Origin: Pyrinomonadaceae bacterium
GTDB taxonomy: Bacteria > Acidobacteriota > Blastocatellia > Pyrinomonadales > Pyrinomonadaceae
Reading direction: 5' to 3'
NCBI GenBank assembly: GCA_030841085.1
Contig: JAVEDP010000030.1
Location: forward strand, 1-64,000
DNA length: 64,000 nt
Position numbers and translations under genes: made by a program. The first letter of the stretch is position 1, and each line of letters starts with the position of its first letter. Shown here one piece after another: positions 26,065 to 33,991 of the stretch. The notes under the pieces are model-generated. The model made no database searches, was not told the DNA's origin, and saw only the letters and a list, made by a program, of their open reading frames with translations.

Positions 26065-27444
26065 CTACATCGACACGCAAGTGCCGCGTTTGAGAAATTG
26101 CCCGTCGCCCGGCTTACCCTTGTATTCGCCATTTTGAATCACAACCTTGCCGCGCGACAGAACAGTTTCAACTACGCCTTTAATCTTCTTACCTTCGTAA
26201 GTGTTGTAGTCGACGTTCATGTGGCTGGTCTTGAGGCCGAGTGTCTGTTCCTTTTCCGGATCGAAGATGACGATATCGGCGTCCGAACCAACGGCAATCG
26301 TTCCTTTCTTTGGGAACAGGCCAAACATTTTCGCAGCCGCAGTTGAAGTAAGTTCCACGAAACGGTTCAGGCTGATGCGATTCTCAACAACGCCCCCGTT
26401 GTAAATCAGCGGTACGCGATTTTCGACGCCCGGCGCGCCGTTAGGAATCTTGCTGAAGTCGTTTCTGCCTAGTTCTTTTTGTTCCTTCATGCAGAAAGGG
26501 CAGTGGTCAGTTGAGATAATCTGCAGGTCGTCCGTCTTCAGACCTTTCCACAACTCCGCCTGATTAGACTTTTCGCGCAACGGCGGCGTCATCACATACT
26601 TCGCACCTTCAAAGTCGTCGCCGTAGTCATCGATGGAAAGGAAGAGATACTGCGGACAGGTTTCGGCAAAGGCGGGAATGCCGCGATCGCGTGCCTGACG
26701 CACTTGGTTCAAAGCATCGGCACAGGAAAGATGCACGATGTAAACAGGCGACTCCGCCATCTCGGCAATCGCAATCGCGCGATGTACGCCTTCAGCTTCA
26801 GCGAGCGTAGGGCGAGTCAATGCATGATACTTCGGCGCGGTATGGCCTTTAGCGAGCGCATGCTTGATGATCTCGTTAATGACGATCCCGTTTTCCGCGT
26901 GCATGCAGATCAAGCCGCCGCGCTCGCCCGCCGCTGACATGGCCCGAAAGATGGTCGCATCGTCAACCAGAAACACACCCGGATAAGCCATGAACATTTT
27001 GAAGCTGCTGATTCCTTCGTCCATCGCCGTGTGCAGCTCTTCAATCTGGTTATCCTCGAGTTCCGTGGTAATCAAATGAAAGCCATAGTCGATAGCCGTT
27101 TTGCCTTCGGCCTTTTTGTGCCAGTTGTCGATGCCTTGGATCAACGATTCGCCTTTGTATTGCACGGCAAAATCGATAATGGTTGTGGTGCCGCCGTGGG
27201 CGGCAGCGCGAGTGCCCGTCAGAAAATCGTCTGAGGCCTCGGTGCCGCCGAACGGCAATTCCATGTGCGTGTGCGGATCGATACCACCGGGGATTACGAG
27301 TTTGCCTGAAGCGTCGATGACGTTGTCGGCTTCCATTTCCAGCTTGGCGCCGATAACGGAAACGCGCTCATCTTCGATCAGAATGTCGGCCCGATAGTCG
27401 TCAACGGCAGTAACGATACGGCCGTTTTTGATTAGAGTTTTCAT
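26065..27444 (-). CDS. hydA: Dihydropyrimidinase (D-hydantoinase)
   Basis: Opens the ring of dihydrouracil or dihydrothymine to the N-carbamoyl-beta-amino acid. It is 459 aa, normal length. Metal ligands: DPHTHMELPFGG (about residue 56 on), carboxylated Lys in ISSFKMFMAYPG (about 150), His in VHLSCADAL, and Asp in STDHCPFC. It follows the pathway order with the beta-ureidopropionase and PreA genes. The ATG (27444) overlaps the stop of the upstream TIR-type gene by four bases. Confidence 0.95.
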   Translation of the reverse strand: MKTLIKNGRIVTAVDDYRADILIEDERVSVIGAKLEMEADNVIDASGKLVIPGGIDPHTHMELPFGGTEASDDFLTGTRAAAHGGTTTIIDFAVQYKGESLIQGIDNWHKKAEGKTAIDYGFHLITTELEDNQIEELHTAMDEGISSFKMFMAYPGVFLVDDATIFRAMSAAGERGGLICMHAENGIVINEIIKHALAKGHTAPKYHALTRPTLAEAEGVHRAIAIAEMAESPVYIVHLSCADALNQVRQARDRGIPAFAETCPQYLFLSIDDYGDDFEGAKYVMTPPLREKSNQAELWKGLKTDDLQIISTDHCPFCMKEQKELGRNDFSKIPNGAPGVENRVPLIYNGGVVENRISLNRFVELTSTAAAKMFGLFPKKGTIAVGSDADIVIFDPEKEQTLGLKTSHMNVDYNTYEGKKIKGVVETVLSRGKVVIQNGEYKGKPGDGQFLKRGTCVSM

Positions 27445-28285
27445 AAGGTTTGTTCAGCCTCTATTTTGTCCAGACCGTGATGCAGGCATTGAATCGTGCC
27501 TTTTGTAGACAAAACCATCCATCCCGTACCGAAGCAATCAGGACATTCTCGGATATCGCGTCTGTTCAAGTATGAAGAGGCATGGAGCTTCAGCTGTTCA
27601 AACGCGCTTGCAATCTCCGGCGGAACTTGGGAGTTGTTGAATCCTGCCTGGAACACTTTCATCATGAATGCTAACAACGCATCTCGCGGCTTATTAAATT
27701 CGCTTTCGCGCGCCTCTGAATATCTTTCGTCAGCACGAATTCTCTCAAGAATTTCCCTTACCATATCGGTTGTGGTTCTCTCTTGCCTATCAGCCCGGGG
27801 GACATGCGGAATTGCTGACAACTCCCGTTCTAGCTCGGGCCAAGCAAGGTCGAAGGTCTTGTCCAAGACATCAGTTCTTGTAAGAAGGCCGCCAGGACCT
27901 TGGGCCTGGTTAATTGTATTTGTGAGATGTCTTAGATCTTCCTTGTCAATTACGGTCGCCTGAAACTGAGCTAAGGGACCTTCGATATCACTTGGGCGAA
28001 GGTCGAAGAGCAACGGACACACATATGTATCGGGCAGAGTTTTGGATAATGCACCCGCTTCAAAGAGAATCCACGGTTTATTAGTATTATCTGCTGTAAG
28101 GCAAATAATGCCCACCCTCGTTTCCTCCAAGCTGGAGGCGAGTTCAACACCCCATCTACTGCCTTTGTGTATGTCATCCTTGGAAAGCCAAGGGTAACCG
28201 CTTGAATTACTGTAGGTAGCCAAGACCGAAGAGCTTCGGCAAGCATTTTGCTTCGCTCGCCTGACCAACTAATGAAAACCTTCAT
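27441..28285 (-). pseudogene. TIR-like domain protein, disrupted by a single-base frameshift
   Basis: Two overlapping frames together make one recognisable protein. The first, from ATG 28285, reads MKVFISWSGERSKMLAEALR and SWLPTVIQAV, the classic start of a bacterial TIR-like family. The match then moves to another frame, which continues PWLSKDDIHKGSRWGVELAS, GIICLTADNTNKPWILFEAG and PLAQFQATVI. One base is missing at about 28192-28198 (near CAAGCGGTTACCCTTGG on the minus strand). The C-terminal part carries CPDCFGTGW and a further Cys/His pair. TIR domains of this kind often act as NAD-degrading defence effectors. Either a sequencing error or a true pseudogene. The DNA is A+T-richer than its surroundings. 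Confidence 0.8.
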
Positions 28286-28302
28286 ACGGCGTATCCACTT
28301 CT

Positions 28303-28373
28303 TCGCTCCGTGGGAGCGAGACGTTTATAGAACCGGACAACGATATAAATTTTCTTCGCTCCAGCGGAGCGAA
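28303..28373. repeat. Short hairpins TCGCTCC-NNN-GGAGCGA, two copies left of the transposase
   Basis: Imperfect to perfect palindromes at 28303-28319 (TCGCTCCGTGGGAGCGA) and 28355-28373 (TTCGCTCCAGCGGAGCGAA). The same hairpin recurs at least four times to the right of the transposase gene. They sit immediately 3' of the transposase stop. Confidence 0.85.
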
Positions 28374-28376
28374 ACG

Positions 28377-28838
28377 TTATTCAAGGAAGTCGAAAACGTA
28401 CTTGTCCTCAAACGCAATGTCAAACTTTCGGAGCAAGGTTAGATACTCGTTCCTAAAAGATCTCCGGCTGTGGTGCTTTTCCTGATTCTGAATGTAGCGA
28501 ATGATTGTGTTGAGCTGCGAATGACCATAAGAGAAAGCTCCATAGCCTTCCTGCCAACTGAACTTCCCGCGAACCCACCTGTTCTTGTTTATGTAATTCG
28601 TAGAATCACATTTGATATCGCGCACCAGGTCCGCAAGTGCCATTGTCGGTTTCAAGCCTATCAAAATGTGAAGGTGGTCGGACATCCCATTAATGGCGAT
28701 TAGCTTCTGATTCTGATTTGTGACTATGCCTGTGATGTATTTATACAAGTCTTCTCTAAATGCCGATGTGATGAGCGACATTCGATTGCTAACCGAGAAA
28801 ACAGTTTGAATGTAAATCTGAGAATATGTATTTGCCAT
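28377..28838 (-). CDS. tnpA: IS200/IS605-family Y1 (HUH) transposase TnpA
   Basis: 153-aa single-strand transposase. MANTYSQIYIQTVFSVSNR is a typical start for this subfamily. The HUH metal motif is in GMSDHLHILIGL (about residues 58-69) and the catalytic Tyr is likely in GAFSYGHSQLNTIIRYIQNQ (about 107-126). No TnpB accompanies it. Dense flanking hairpins suggest either the subterminal hairpins of an IS200-type element or a REP-associated (RAYT-like) arrangement. ATG 28838 is chosen because the upstream extension reads through a hairpin. Confidence 0.9.
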   Translation of the reverse strand: MANTYSQIYIQTVFSVSNRMSLITSAFREDLYKYITGIVTNQNQKLIAINGMSDHLHILIGLKPTMALADLVRDIKCDSTNYINKNRWVRGKFSWQEGYGAFSYGHSQLNTIIRYIQNQEKHHSRRSFRNEYLTLLRKFDIAFEDKYVFDFLE

Positions 28839-28864
28839 GTAGAAGCCCTTCTTCAAGAAAAGTT

Positions 28865-29133
28865 TCGCTCCTATCGGAGCGAGGAATTCAGGGAGACGTT
28901 GATGGGCTATAAACATCTCGCTCCTCTGGAGCGAAGGCAAGGCCATTCCGCGGCTCGGGCAAAAATCCGGAAGCAAGAAGTCTTGTATGTGGGACGAGTG
29001 AAGAAATTCGACTACTGATTGAGATGCCCGCTAACGTTTCGCTCCTGCGGAGCGAAGAATATTTGTTGAGTTGTCCGGTTCTATAAACATCTCGCTCCTC
29101 TGGAGCGAAGACAACTCACACCTCTGGAGCCAA
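28865..29133. repeat. GCTCC-GGAGC hairpin array right of the transposase; content of the 28839-29297 gap
   Basis: Four clear copies at 28865-28882, 28918-28934, 29038-29056 and 29092-29108, plus a degenerate one near 29117-29133. The spacer text GGCTATAAACATC / TTCTATAAACATC before two of them is also shared, and GTTTATAGAACCGGACAA at 28322-28340 is the inverse of TTGTCCGGTTCTATAAAC at 29070-29088. The rest of the gap to 29297 holds no convincing gene. Confidence 0.82.
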
Positions 29134-29297
29134 GACAAAGGCGAAGCCATTCCGCACATCAGGCGGCACAGCCGAAAGCAAGAACACTTGCATCGCACAC
29201 CTCTCGGCAGCAAGTCGCTTGTCGTTGGACGCTAAAAACCAAAGGCGGCCGGTTCAAACTGAATCAGCCGCCCTCTCATCTCCCGATTGGCGTCTTC

Positions 29298-32003
29298 TTA
29301 TTCCGCCAGTTCTTTGGTCAAGAGTGCGCCGCCCAAACTTGGTATTGTTGCGACCATCTTGACGACCTTGTGCGTGTCCTTCGTGATCCAGACCGTTTGC
29401 TTGTCAGCATCGTTGTCGGCTGCGACCAGTTCGACTTTGTAAGTATCAAACGTGCCCGCCGGGACCGTTACCGATTCCGATCCAACCACCTTTAACTGCT
29501 TCATCTGAACTTTCTGCGTTTGAATACTAAAGTTGCGCAGCGTTGTCGCGTAACCTTCAGCAAGCGGTAACCGGCCGATCACTTCAAACGTGCCGGCGCC
29601 GTCGCCGATAATCACGCCGCCGACATCGACCGCCACCGGTCGCGCCGTACCATTGACTGTCATTGTCCCGGTGGCTTTGTTGTCTTTGAAATCGATCTCG
29701 ACGACTGTTGGTCCCTGGTTGATCGAGCGGTGCAGAAGTGTCAACGTGCCTTTCTGAATCGTCGACACATCAAGGATCTTGCCTTGGGGCGTGTCGGCTG
29801 TTTCAGTGACCAGCCAGTTCGCTCCAGCATCCGCGATTTCAGTCTTTATTGTCAGCGGAATCGTTTGCCCTCCGATAGCAATGTTTGCTTTGTAATTGAA
29901 CGTACCTGCCTGCAGGTCGCTGGCCGGCTTGGCGTCGGCAGTCGCCGCAATCTTCTTTGGCAACGATACGGTTTTTACATCGACTGAAATTTCTTTCAAT
30001 CGCTGGGTTATTTCCGGCGTCATGCTTTCCTGATAGCGTCCACCCAAATACTTCGCCAGAAACTTTTCGGCGCTCGCAAACATCGCCATGTTGTTGATGG
30101 GACGAGCAAAGCCGTGGCCTTCGTCAGGTGCTACCAAATACTCAACGGGAAAACCACGATCGCGAAGTGCAATCACGATTTGATCAGCTTCACGTTTGTT
30201 GACGCGCGGATCGTTAGCGCCCTGGACTACAAGCAGAGGCGTTTTGATTCTGGTTGCATGGTTGAGTGGCGATTGCCGTTCCATTTGTGTTCGGCCTTCA
30301 GCCGTTGCCGGATCGCCCATGCGCGCGTAGAAGAGTTTGCGAATGGGTTCCCAATACGGCGGAATCGTTTCCAGAAGTGTTATCAAATTCGAAGGCCCAA
30401 CAATGTCAACGGCTGCGGCGTACAGGTCCGGCGTAAAAGTCACCCCGGCCAAAGTGGCATAACCACCGTAAGACCCGCCCATGATGCCGACGCGTTTCGG
30501 ATCCGCGATGCCTTGTCCGATCAAATATTTCACGCCCCAGGTTAAGTCGTCCTGCATTTTGTCGCCCCATTGCTTGTTGCCGGCATCGAGAAATTTCTTT
30601 CCATAGCCGGTCGAGGCGCGGAAGTTCGGCTCCAAAACCGCATAACCACGGTTTGCCAGAAATTGCGCAAGGCCGTTGTAGCCCCACGAGTCGCGGCCCC
30701 ATGGCCCACCGTGCGGCAGAATAATTGCCGGCAAGTTTTTCGCGGGCGCTGTCATTTTGGGCAGCGTCAGATAAGCCGGAATCTCTAAACCATCGGAAGA
30801 CTTGTAACGAACCGCAGTCATCGGCGCCAGGTAATCGCGGTTCAGCTTTTCGCGAATGCGATATTGCAACGTAAGTTTTTTCGTTTGGCGATCAAAGAGA
30901 TAGCGTTCGCCCGGTTCAGTGTCGCTACTGGCTACGATCAACCAGAGGCGTTCGTCTTTGGTGCCGGAAACAAAATCAATCTCGCGACCAGGCAATTTTT
31001 GCTTCAACAACTTGTAATCTGCTTCAAAGCTTTTGTCTTTCCAGTAGATGCGTTCACGGTCGTCATCATAAGAAGTAGCAACGAGTTCATCGCTAACGTC
31101 CGAGAACGAAGGGTTGCCAAAATCGACTCGATTCAGCGGATCCGATTCAACCAGCTCTTCTTTTCCGGTAGCCGGATCAAATAGTTCCAGCCGGGTAAGA
31201 TCGATGTCACCTTTATTTGTGATGAAGTAGACGCGCTTGCCGTCCTTGTGATATCGAATCGGCCCGCAACTCTCAAAAACATTGCACGAATAAACTTTAG
31301 TGAAGCCGCTGTCATCGACGCGCAGCACTTCGGTATCGCCGTTGTCAGCAGCGCGCGTAGCCATGCGCAGTTGATCTTTCAGATCGAAAACCCAGCCGGT
31401 AATGCGCTCGCTGTTCTTGCGCACCAGGGTTTTTTCGCCGGTTGAGATTTTTATTTTGTAGAGATCATGCCAGGCGGGATCGCGATCGTTCAGTCCAACA
31501 TAAATCGCGTCGGGTTCAGTGCGCGGCACGGCATAGATGGCAGCGCGCACGCCCTTTACATCAGTTAGGTTGCGCGCCGCCGGCACGTCCTGACCGGCCG
31601 CCGGGGTATCTGCAGGATTGACCGCGTAGACGAGATAATTTTCGTCGCCGGCTTTGTCCTGTGAAAAAAGAATGTACTTGCCGTCGCGACTCCAGAAGTA
31701 TTGAGTTACCGGACGCGCCTTGTCGGCGGTAAGAGGTTTAGCGGCGTCGAACGGTTCATCCGTGCGCTTGACCCAAATGTTTCGCGTGCCTTTGAAAGGC
31801 TTGATGAAAGCGATGAACTTGCCGTCGGGCGATATCTGCGCGCCTGAAATCTCGGGGTCGCCAAAGAATAGTTCGCGATCAATCAGGGGCGGGTAAGGGT
31901 TCGCCTGCCCGAACGCTGGATGCAGCGAAGCGGCGACAAATAAGCCACAAATCAGAGCAAACATGAAAACAAACGGGCGTCGGTGGAAACTTGGAAGTGT
32001 CAT
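29298..32003 (-). CDS. S9-family prolyl oligopeptidase-like peptidase fused to a C-terminal DUF3108-like domain
   Basis: About 901 aa, exported (signal FVFMFALICGLFVAASLHPA...FG-Q). Residues ~45-420 form a WD-like beta-propeller (repeated SPDGKFIAF, WSRDGKYILF, YHKDGKRVYF). The alpha/beta-hydrolase domain has HGGPWGRDSWG, nucleophile Ser in MGGSYGGYATLAG (about 511), Asp in QGANDPRV and His in DEGHGFARP. After the normal S9 end (about 690) come ~210 more residues with VPAGTFDTYKVELVA and KQTVWITKDTHKVVKM, resembling DUF3108, also found in the gene at 36555. ATG 32003 has AGAGAGG upstream; ATG 32042 is an alternative. Confidence 0.9.
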   Translation of the reverse strand: MTLPSFHRRPFVFMFALICGLFVAASLHPAFGQANPYPPLIDRELFFGDPEISGAQISPDGKFIAFIKPFKGTRNIWVKRTDEPFDAAKPLTADKARPVTQYFWSRDGKYILFSQDKAGDENYLVYAVNPADTPAAGQDVPAARNLTDVKGVRAAIYAVPRTEPDAIYVGLNDRDPAWHDLYKIKISTGEKTLVRKNSERITGWVFDLKDQLRMATRAADNGDTEVLRVDDSGFTKVYSCNVFESCGPIRYHKDGKRVYFITNKGDIDLTRLELFDPATGKEELVESDPLNRVDFGNPSFSDVSDELVATSYDDDRERIYWKDKSFEADYKLLKQKLPGREIDFVSGTKDERLWLIVASSDTEPGERYLFDRQTKKLTLQYRIREKLNRDYLAPMTAVRYKSSDGLEIPAYLTLPKMTAPAKNLPAIILPHGGPWGRDSWGYNGLAQFLANRGYAVLEPNFRASTGYGKKFLDAGNKQWGDKMQDDLTWGVKYLIGQGIADPKRVGIMGGSYGGYATLAGVTFTPDLYAAAVDIVGPSNLITLLETIPPYWEPIRKLFYARMGDPATAEGRTQMERQSPLNHATRIKTPLLVVQGANDPRVNKREADQIVIALRDRGFPVEYLVAPDEGHGFARPINNMAMFASAEKFLAKYLGGRYQESMTPEITQRLKEISVDVKTVSLPKKIAATADAKPASDLQAGTFNYKANIAIGGQTIPLTIKTEIADAGANWLVTETADTPQGKILDVSTIQKGTLTLLHRSINQGPTVVEIDFKDNKATGTMTVNGTARPVAVDVGGVIIGDGAGTFEVIGRLPLAEGYATTLRNFSIQTQKVQMKQLKVVGSESVTVPAGTFDTYKVELVAADNDADKQTVWITKDTHKVVKMVATIPSLGGALLTKELAE

Positions 32004-32158
32004 AAAACCTCTCTCATTTGGGTTGAAGGGATTGGGATTCAAGCAGCAAAGACTGTTACGCGCAGGTGAAGCTTAGTGTTTCAGAGAATTGCCGAAACGG
32101 ACTCTGGAGTACCGGCGAGGTTCATTTTGAATGGCAGGTCCGACGAACCGACAATTAA

Positions 32159-32320
32159 TAGCCCCGTCCGTAAGGGCGGGGTATGTCGGAAAAGCATAGG
32201 CGAGCGCCGAAGGTGCGCCATAAGTTCTGCCAGCCCTTCGGGCCTCAAAGCCGTCAAGGATCGTTTCCCCGCCCTTACGGGACGGGCTACTAACTGCCAG
32301 TCCTTCGGACCTTAAAACCA
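32159..32320. repeat. Inverted-repeat element with G+C-rich 23-base arms; content of the 32004-32342 gap
   Basis: Arms 32159-32181 (TAGCCCCGTCCGTAAGGGC...) and 32267-32289 (CCCCGCCCTTACGGGACGGG...) are complementary apart from one shifted base. Inner and outer short hairpins of the form GCCAGCCCTTCGGGCC (32229 on) and GCCAGTCCTTCGGACC (32297 on) flank the right arm. No gene is seen in the gap. It is another dispersed-element type. Confidence 0.8.
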
Positions 32321-32342
32321 TCCTCATATTCAAACCGAACAA

Positions 32343-33821
32343 TCAATACAAATTTCCTTCGCGCTTTCGGCCGGTGTAATCCACATACACAACTTTCAGC
32401 TCGGTATAGAAATCCAGCGCCGTCGATCCTTGTTCGCGATCCCCGATGCCGGTGCCTTTGATTCCGCCAAAAGGAATGTGCGCTTCGCCGCCGGTGGTGG
32501 GCGAGTTGATATGCGTCATGCCGGTTTCAATCTCGTCAACAAAACGAAAGATGCGGTCCGCATCGTTGCTAAAAATGGAAGACGACAACCCGTACTCGGT
32601 GTCATTCGCAACTTGCATTGCTTCTTCGAAATTCTTCACGCGCAGGACTGACAACACCGGTCCAAAAATCTCTTCGCGGGCAACGCGCATGTCGGGCGTC
32701 ACATGATCGAAAACCGTCGGGTTTACAAAAAAGCCTTTGTCCAGTCCATCGCCAGTAGCCCGCGAGCCGCCGCAGACGAGTGTGGCGCCATCTTCACGAC
32801 CGATGTCGATGTACTGCAGCACAGTCTTGTACTGACTTTCGTCAACCGTTGGACCCATCTCTGTTTTCGGATCCGAGCCGTCGCCGATTCTCATCGACTG
32901 CGCACGCTTGCTGATGCGATCGACGAATTCATCGGCGATGTCGTTCACTACGACGGCGCGACTGGTGGCGGTGCAACGCTGTCCCGACGATCCGAACGCG
33001 CCTTGAGCCGTTGACTCAACTGCCAAATCCAAATCAGCGTCTTCAAGGATCACGACTGGATTTTTGCCGCCCATTTCACATTGCACTTTGGCGCCGCGCC
33101 GCGAGACTTCTTCGTACAAACGAATACCAACCTGATTCGACCCGGTAAACGAAACCGCTTTGACCGCCGGATGGTTAATGATTTCGTCGCCGGCTTCCGA
33201 TCCTGAACCCAACACCAAATTCAAAACGCCCGGCGGTATGCCGGCTTCCGCAAACAGTTCCACGATGCGCACCGCTGTCGCCGGCGTTAACGTCGCGGGC
33301 TTGAATACAACTGCATTCCCAGCGACCAGCGCCGGTGCGATCTTCCAAACCGGAATGGCTACCGGAAAATTCCAGGGTGTAACGACGGCGACAACGCCCA
33401 ACGGTTGTTTGATGGTGTAGGCGAAATTCGCCGGCAACTCAGATTGAATCGTTTCACCATTCATCCGTCGCGACTCGCCGGCGCAAAACTCGGCAACATT
33501 GATCGAACGCTGTAACTCACCGCGCGATTCCGCAATGGTCTTGCCTTCTTCGCGAGTTAGAATTTGCGCCAGCTCTTCCTTATTCCCCTCGAGCAAGCGG
33601 GCGGCGCGCGCGACAATTTTGCCGCGCGACGGCGCGGGTGTCCTGCGCCAACCTTGAAATGCCTCAGCGGCGGCCTCGACTGCGGCCCGGGCTTCTTCAC
33701 GCGTTGCTTGTTTCACTGTCCCGATAACGTCATCGGTGTTTGCCGGATTGATATTCGAGACGGTGCGTGACGATGACGATTCAACCCACTTGCCGTTGAT
33801 GAAGTTGCGATAGTTATCCAT
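32343..33821 (-). CDS. Aldehyde dehydrogenase family protein (semialdehyde dehydrogenase-like)
   Basis: NAD(P)-dependent ALDH, about 492 aa. NFINGKWVESSSSRTVSNIN at the N-terminus, VVTPWNFPVAIPVWKIAPAL (cofactor-binding Asn), FTGSNQVG, general base Glu in CEMGGKNPVVILEDADLD, nucleophile Cys in SSGQRCTATSRAVV, and EEIFGPVLSVLR. The family profile is close to alpha-ketoglutaric semialdehyde and glyceraldehyde-3-phosphate (non-phosphorylating) types. The substrate cannot be fixed. ATG 33821 (MDNYRNFING) fits better than 33866. Divergent from the acyl-CoA ligase. Confidence 0.92.
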   Translation of the reverse strand: MDNYRNFINGKWVESSSSRTVSNINPANTDDVIGTVKQATREEARAAVEAAAEAFQGWRRTPAPSRGKIVARAARLLEGNKEELAQILTREEGKTIAESRGELQRSINVAEFCAGESRRMNGETIQSELPANFAYTIKQPLGVVAVVTPWNFPVAIPVWKIAPALVAGNAVVFKPATLTPATAVRIVELFAEAGIPPGVLNLVLGSGSEAGDEIINHPAVKAVSFTGSNQVGIRLYEEVSRRGAKVQCEMGGKNPVVILEDADLDLAVESTAQGAFGSSGQRCTATSRAVVVNDIADEFVDRISKRAQSMRIGDGSDPKTEMGPTVDESQYKTVLQYIDIGREDGATLVCGGSRATGDGLDKGFFVNPTVFDHVTPDMRVAREEIFGPVLSVLRVKNFEEAMQVANDTEYGLSSSIFSNDADRIFRFVDEIETGMTHINSPTTGGEAHIPFGGIKGTGIGDREQGSTALDFYTELKVVYVDYTGRKREGNLY

Positions 33822-33832
33822 TTTGTCTTTGC

Positions 33833-33941
33833 TGTCCGACAAACTTTTAGTTTGTCGTCCGTTCACACTGGTTTAGTCTTAATTGAAAGGACAAGTTGTC
33901 TTTGTCTAACATTGCAGCGACAAACCGAAGTTCGTCGGACA
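33833..33941. repeat. Inverted repeat, TCCGACAAAC family, between divergent genes
   Basis: TGTCCGACAAACTTTTAGTT and following (33833-33857) faces CGACAAACCGAAGTTCGTCG and following (33918-33941). It is related to the sufS-sufU repeat at 15818. It occupies most of the divergent promoter region of the ALDH and acyl-CoA ligase genes. Confidence 0.75.
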
Positions 33942-33991
33942 TTTGGCCGGATGACTCTGACAAAACCGTAATATAACATAGGCCATAGAAC

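Noticed and set aside
28303-29133. Hairpin array as CRISPR
   Set aside because: Units are short palindromes with irregular spacing (about 35-110 bases) and a gene between them; no regular spacers or cas genes.
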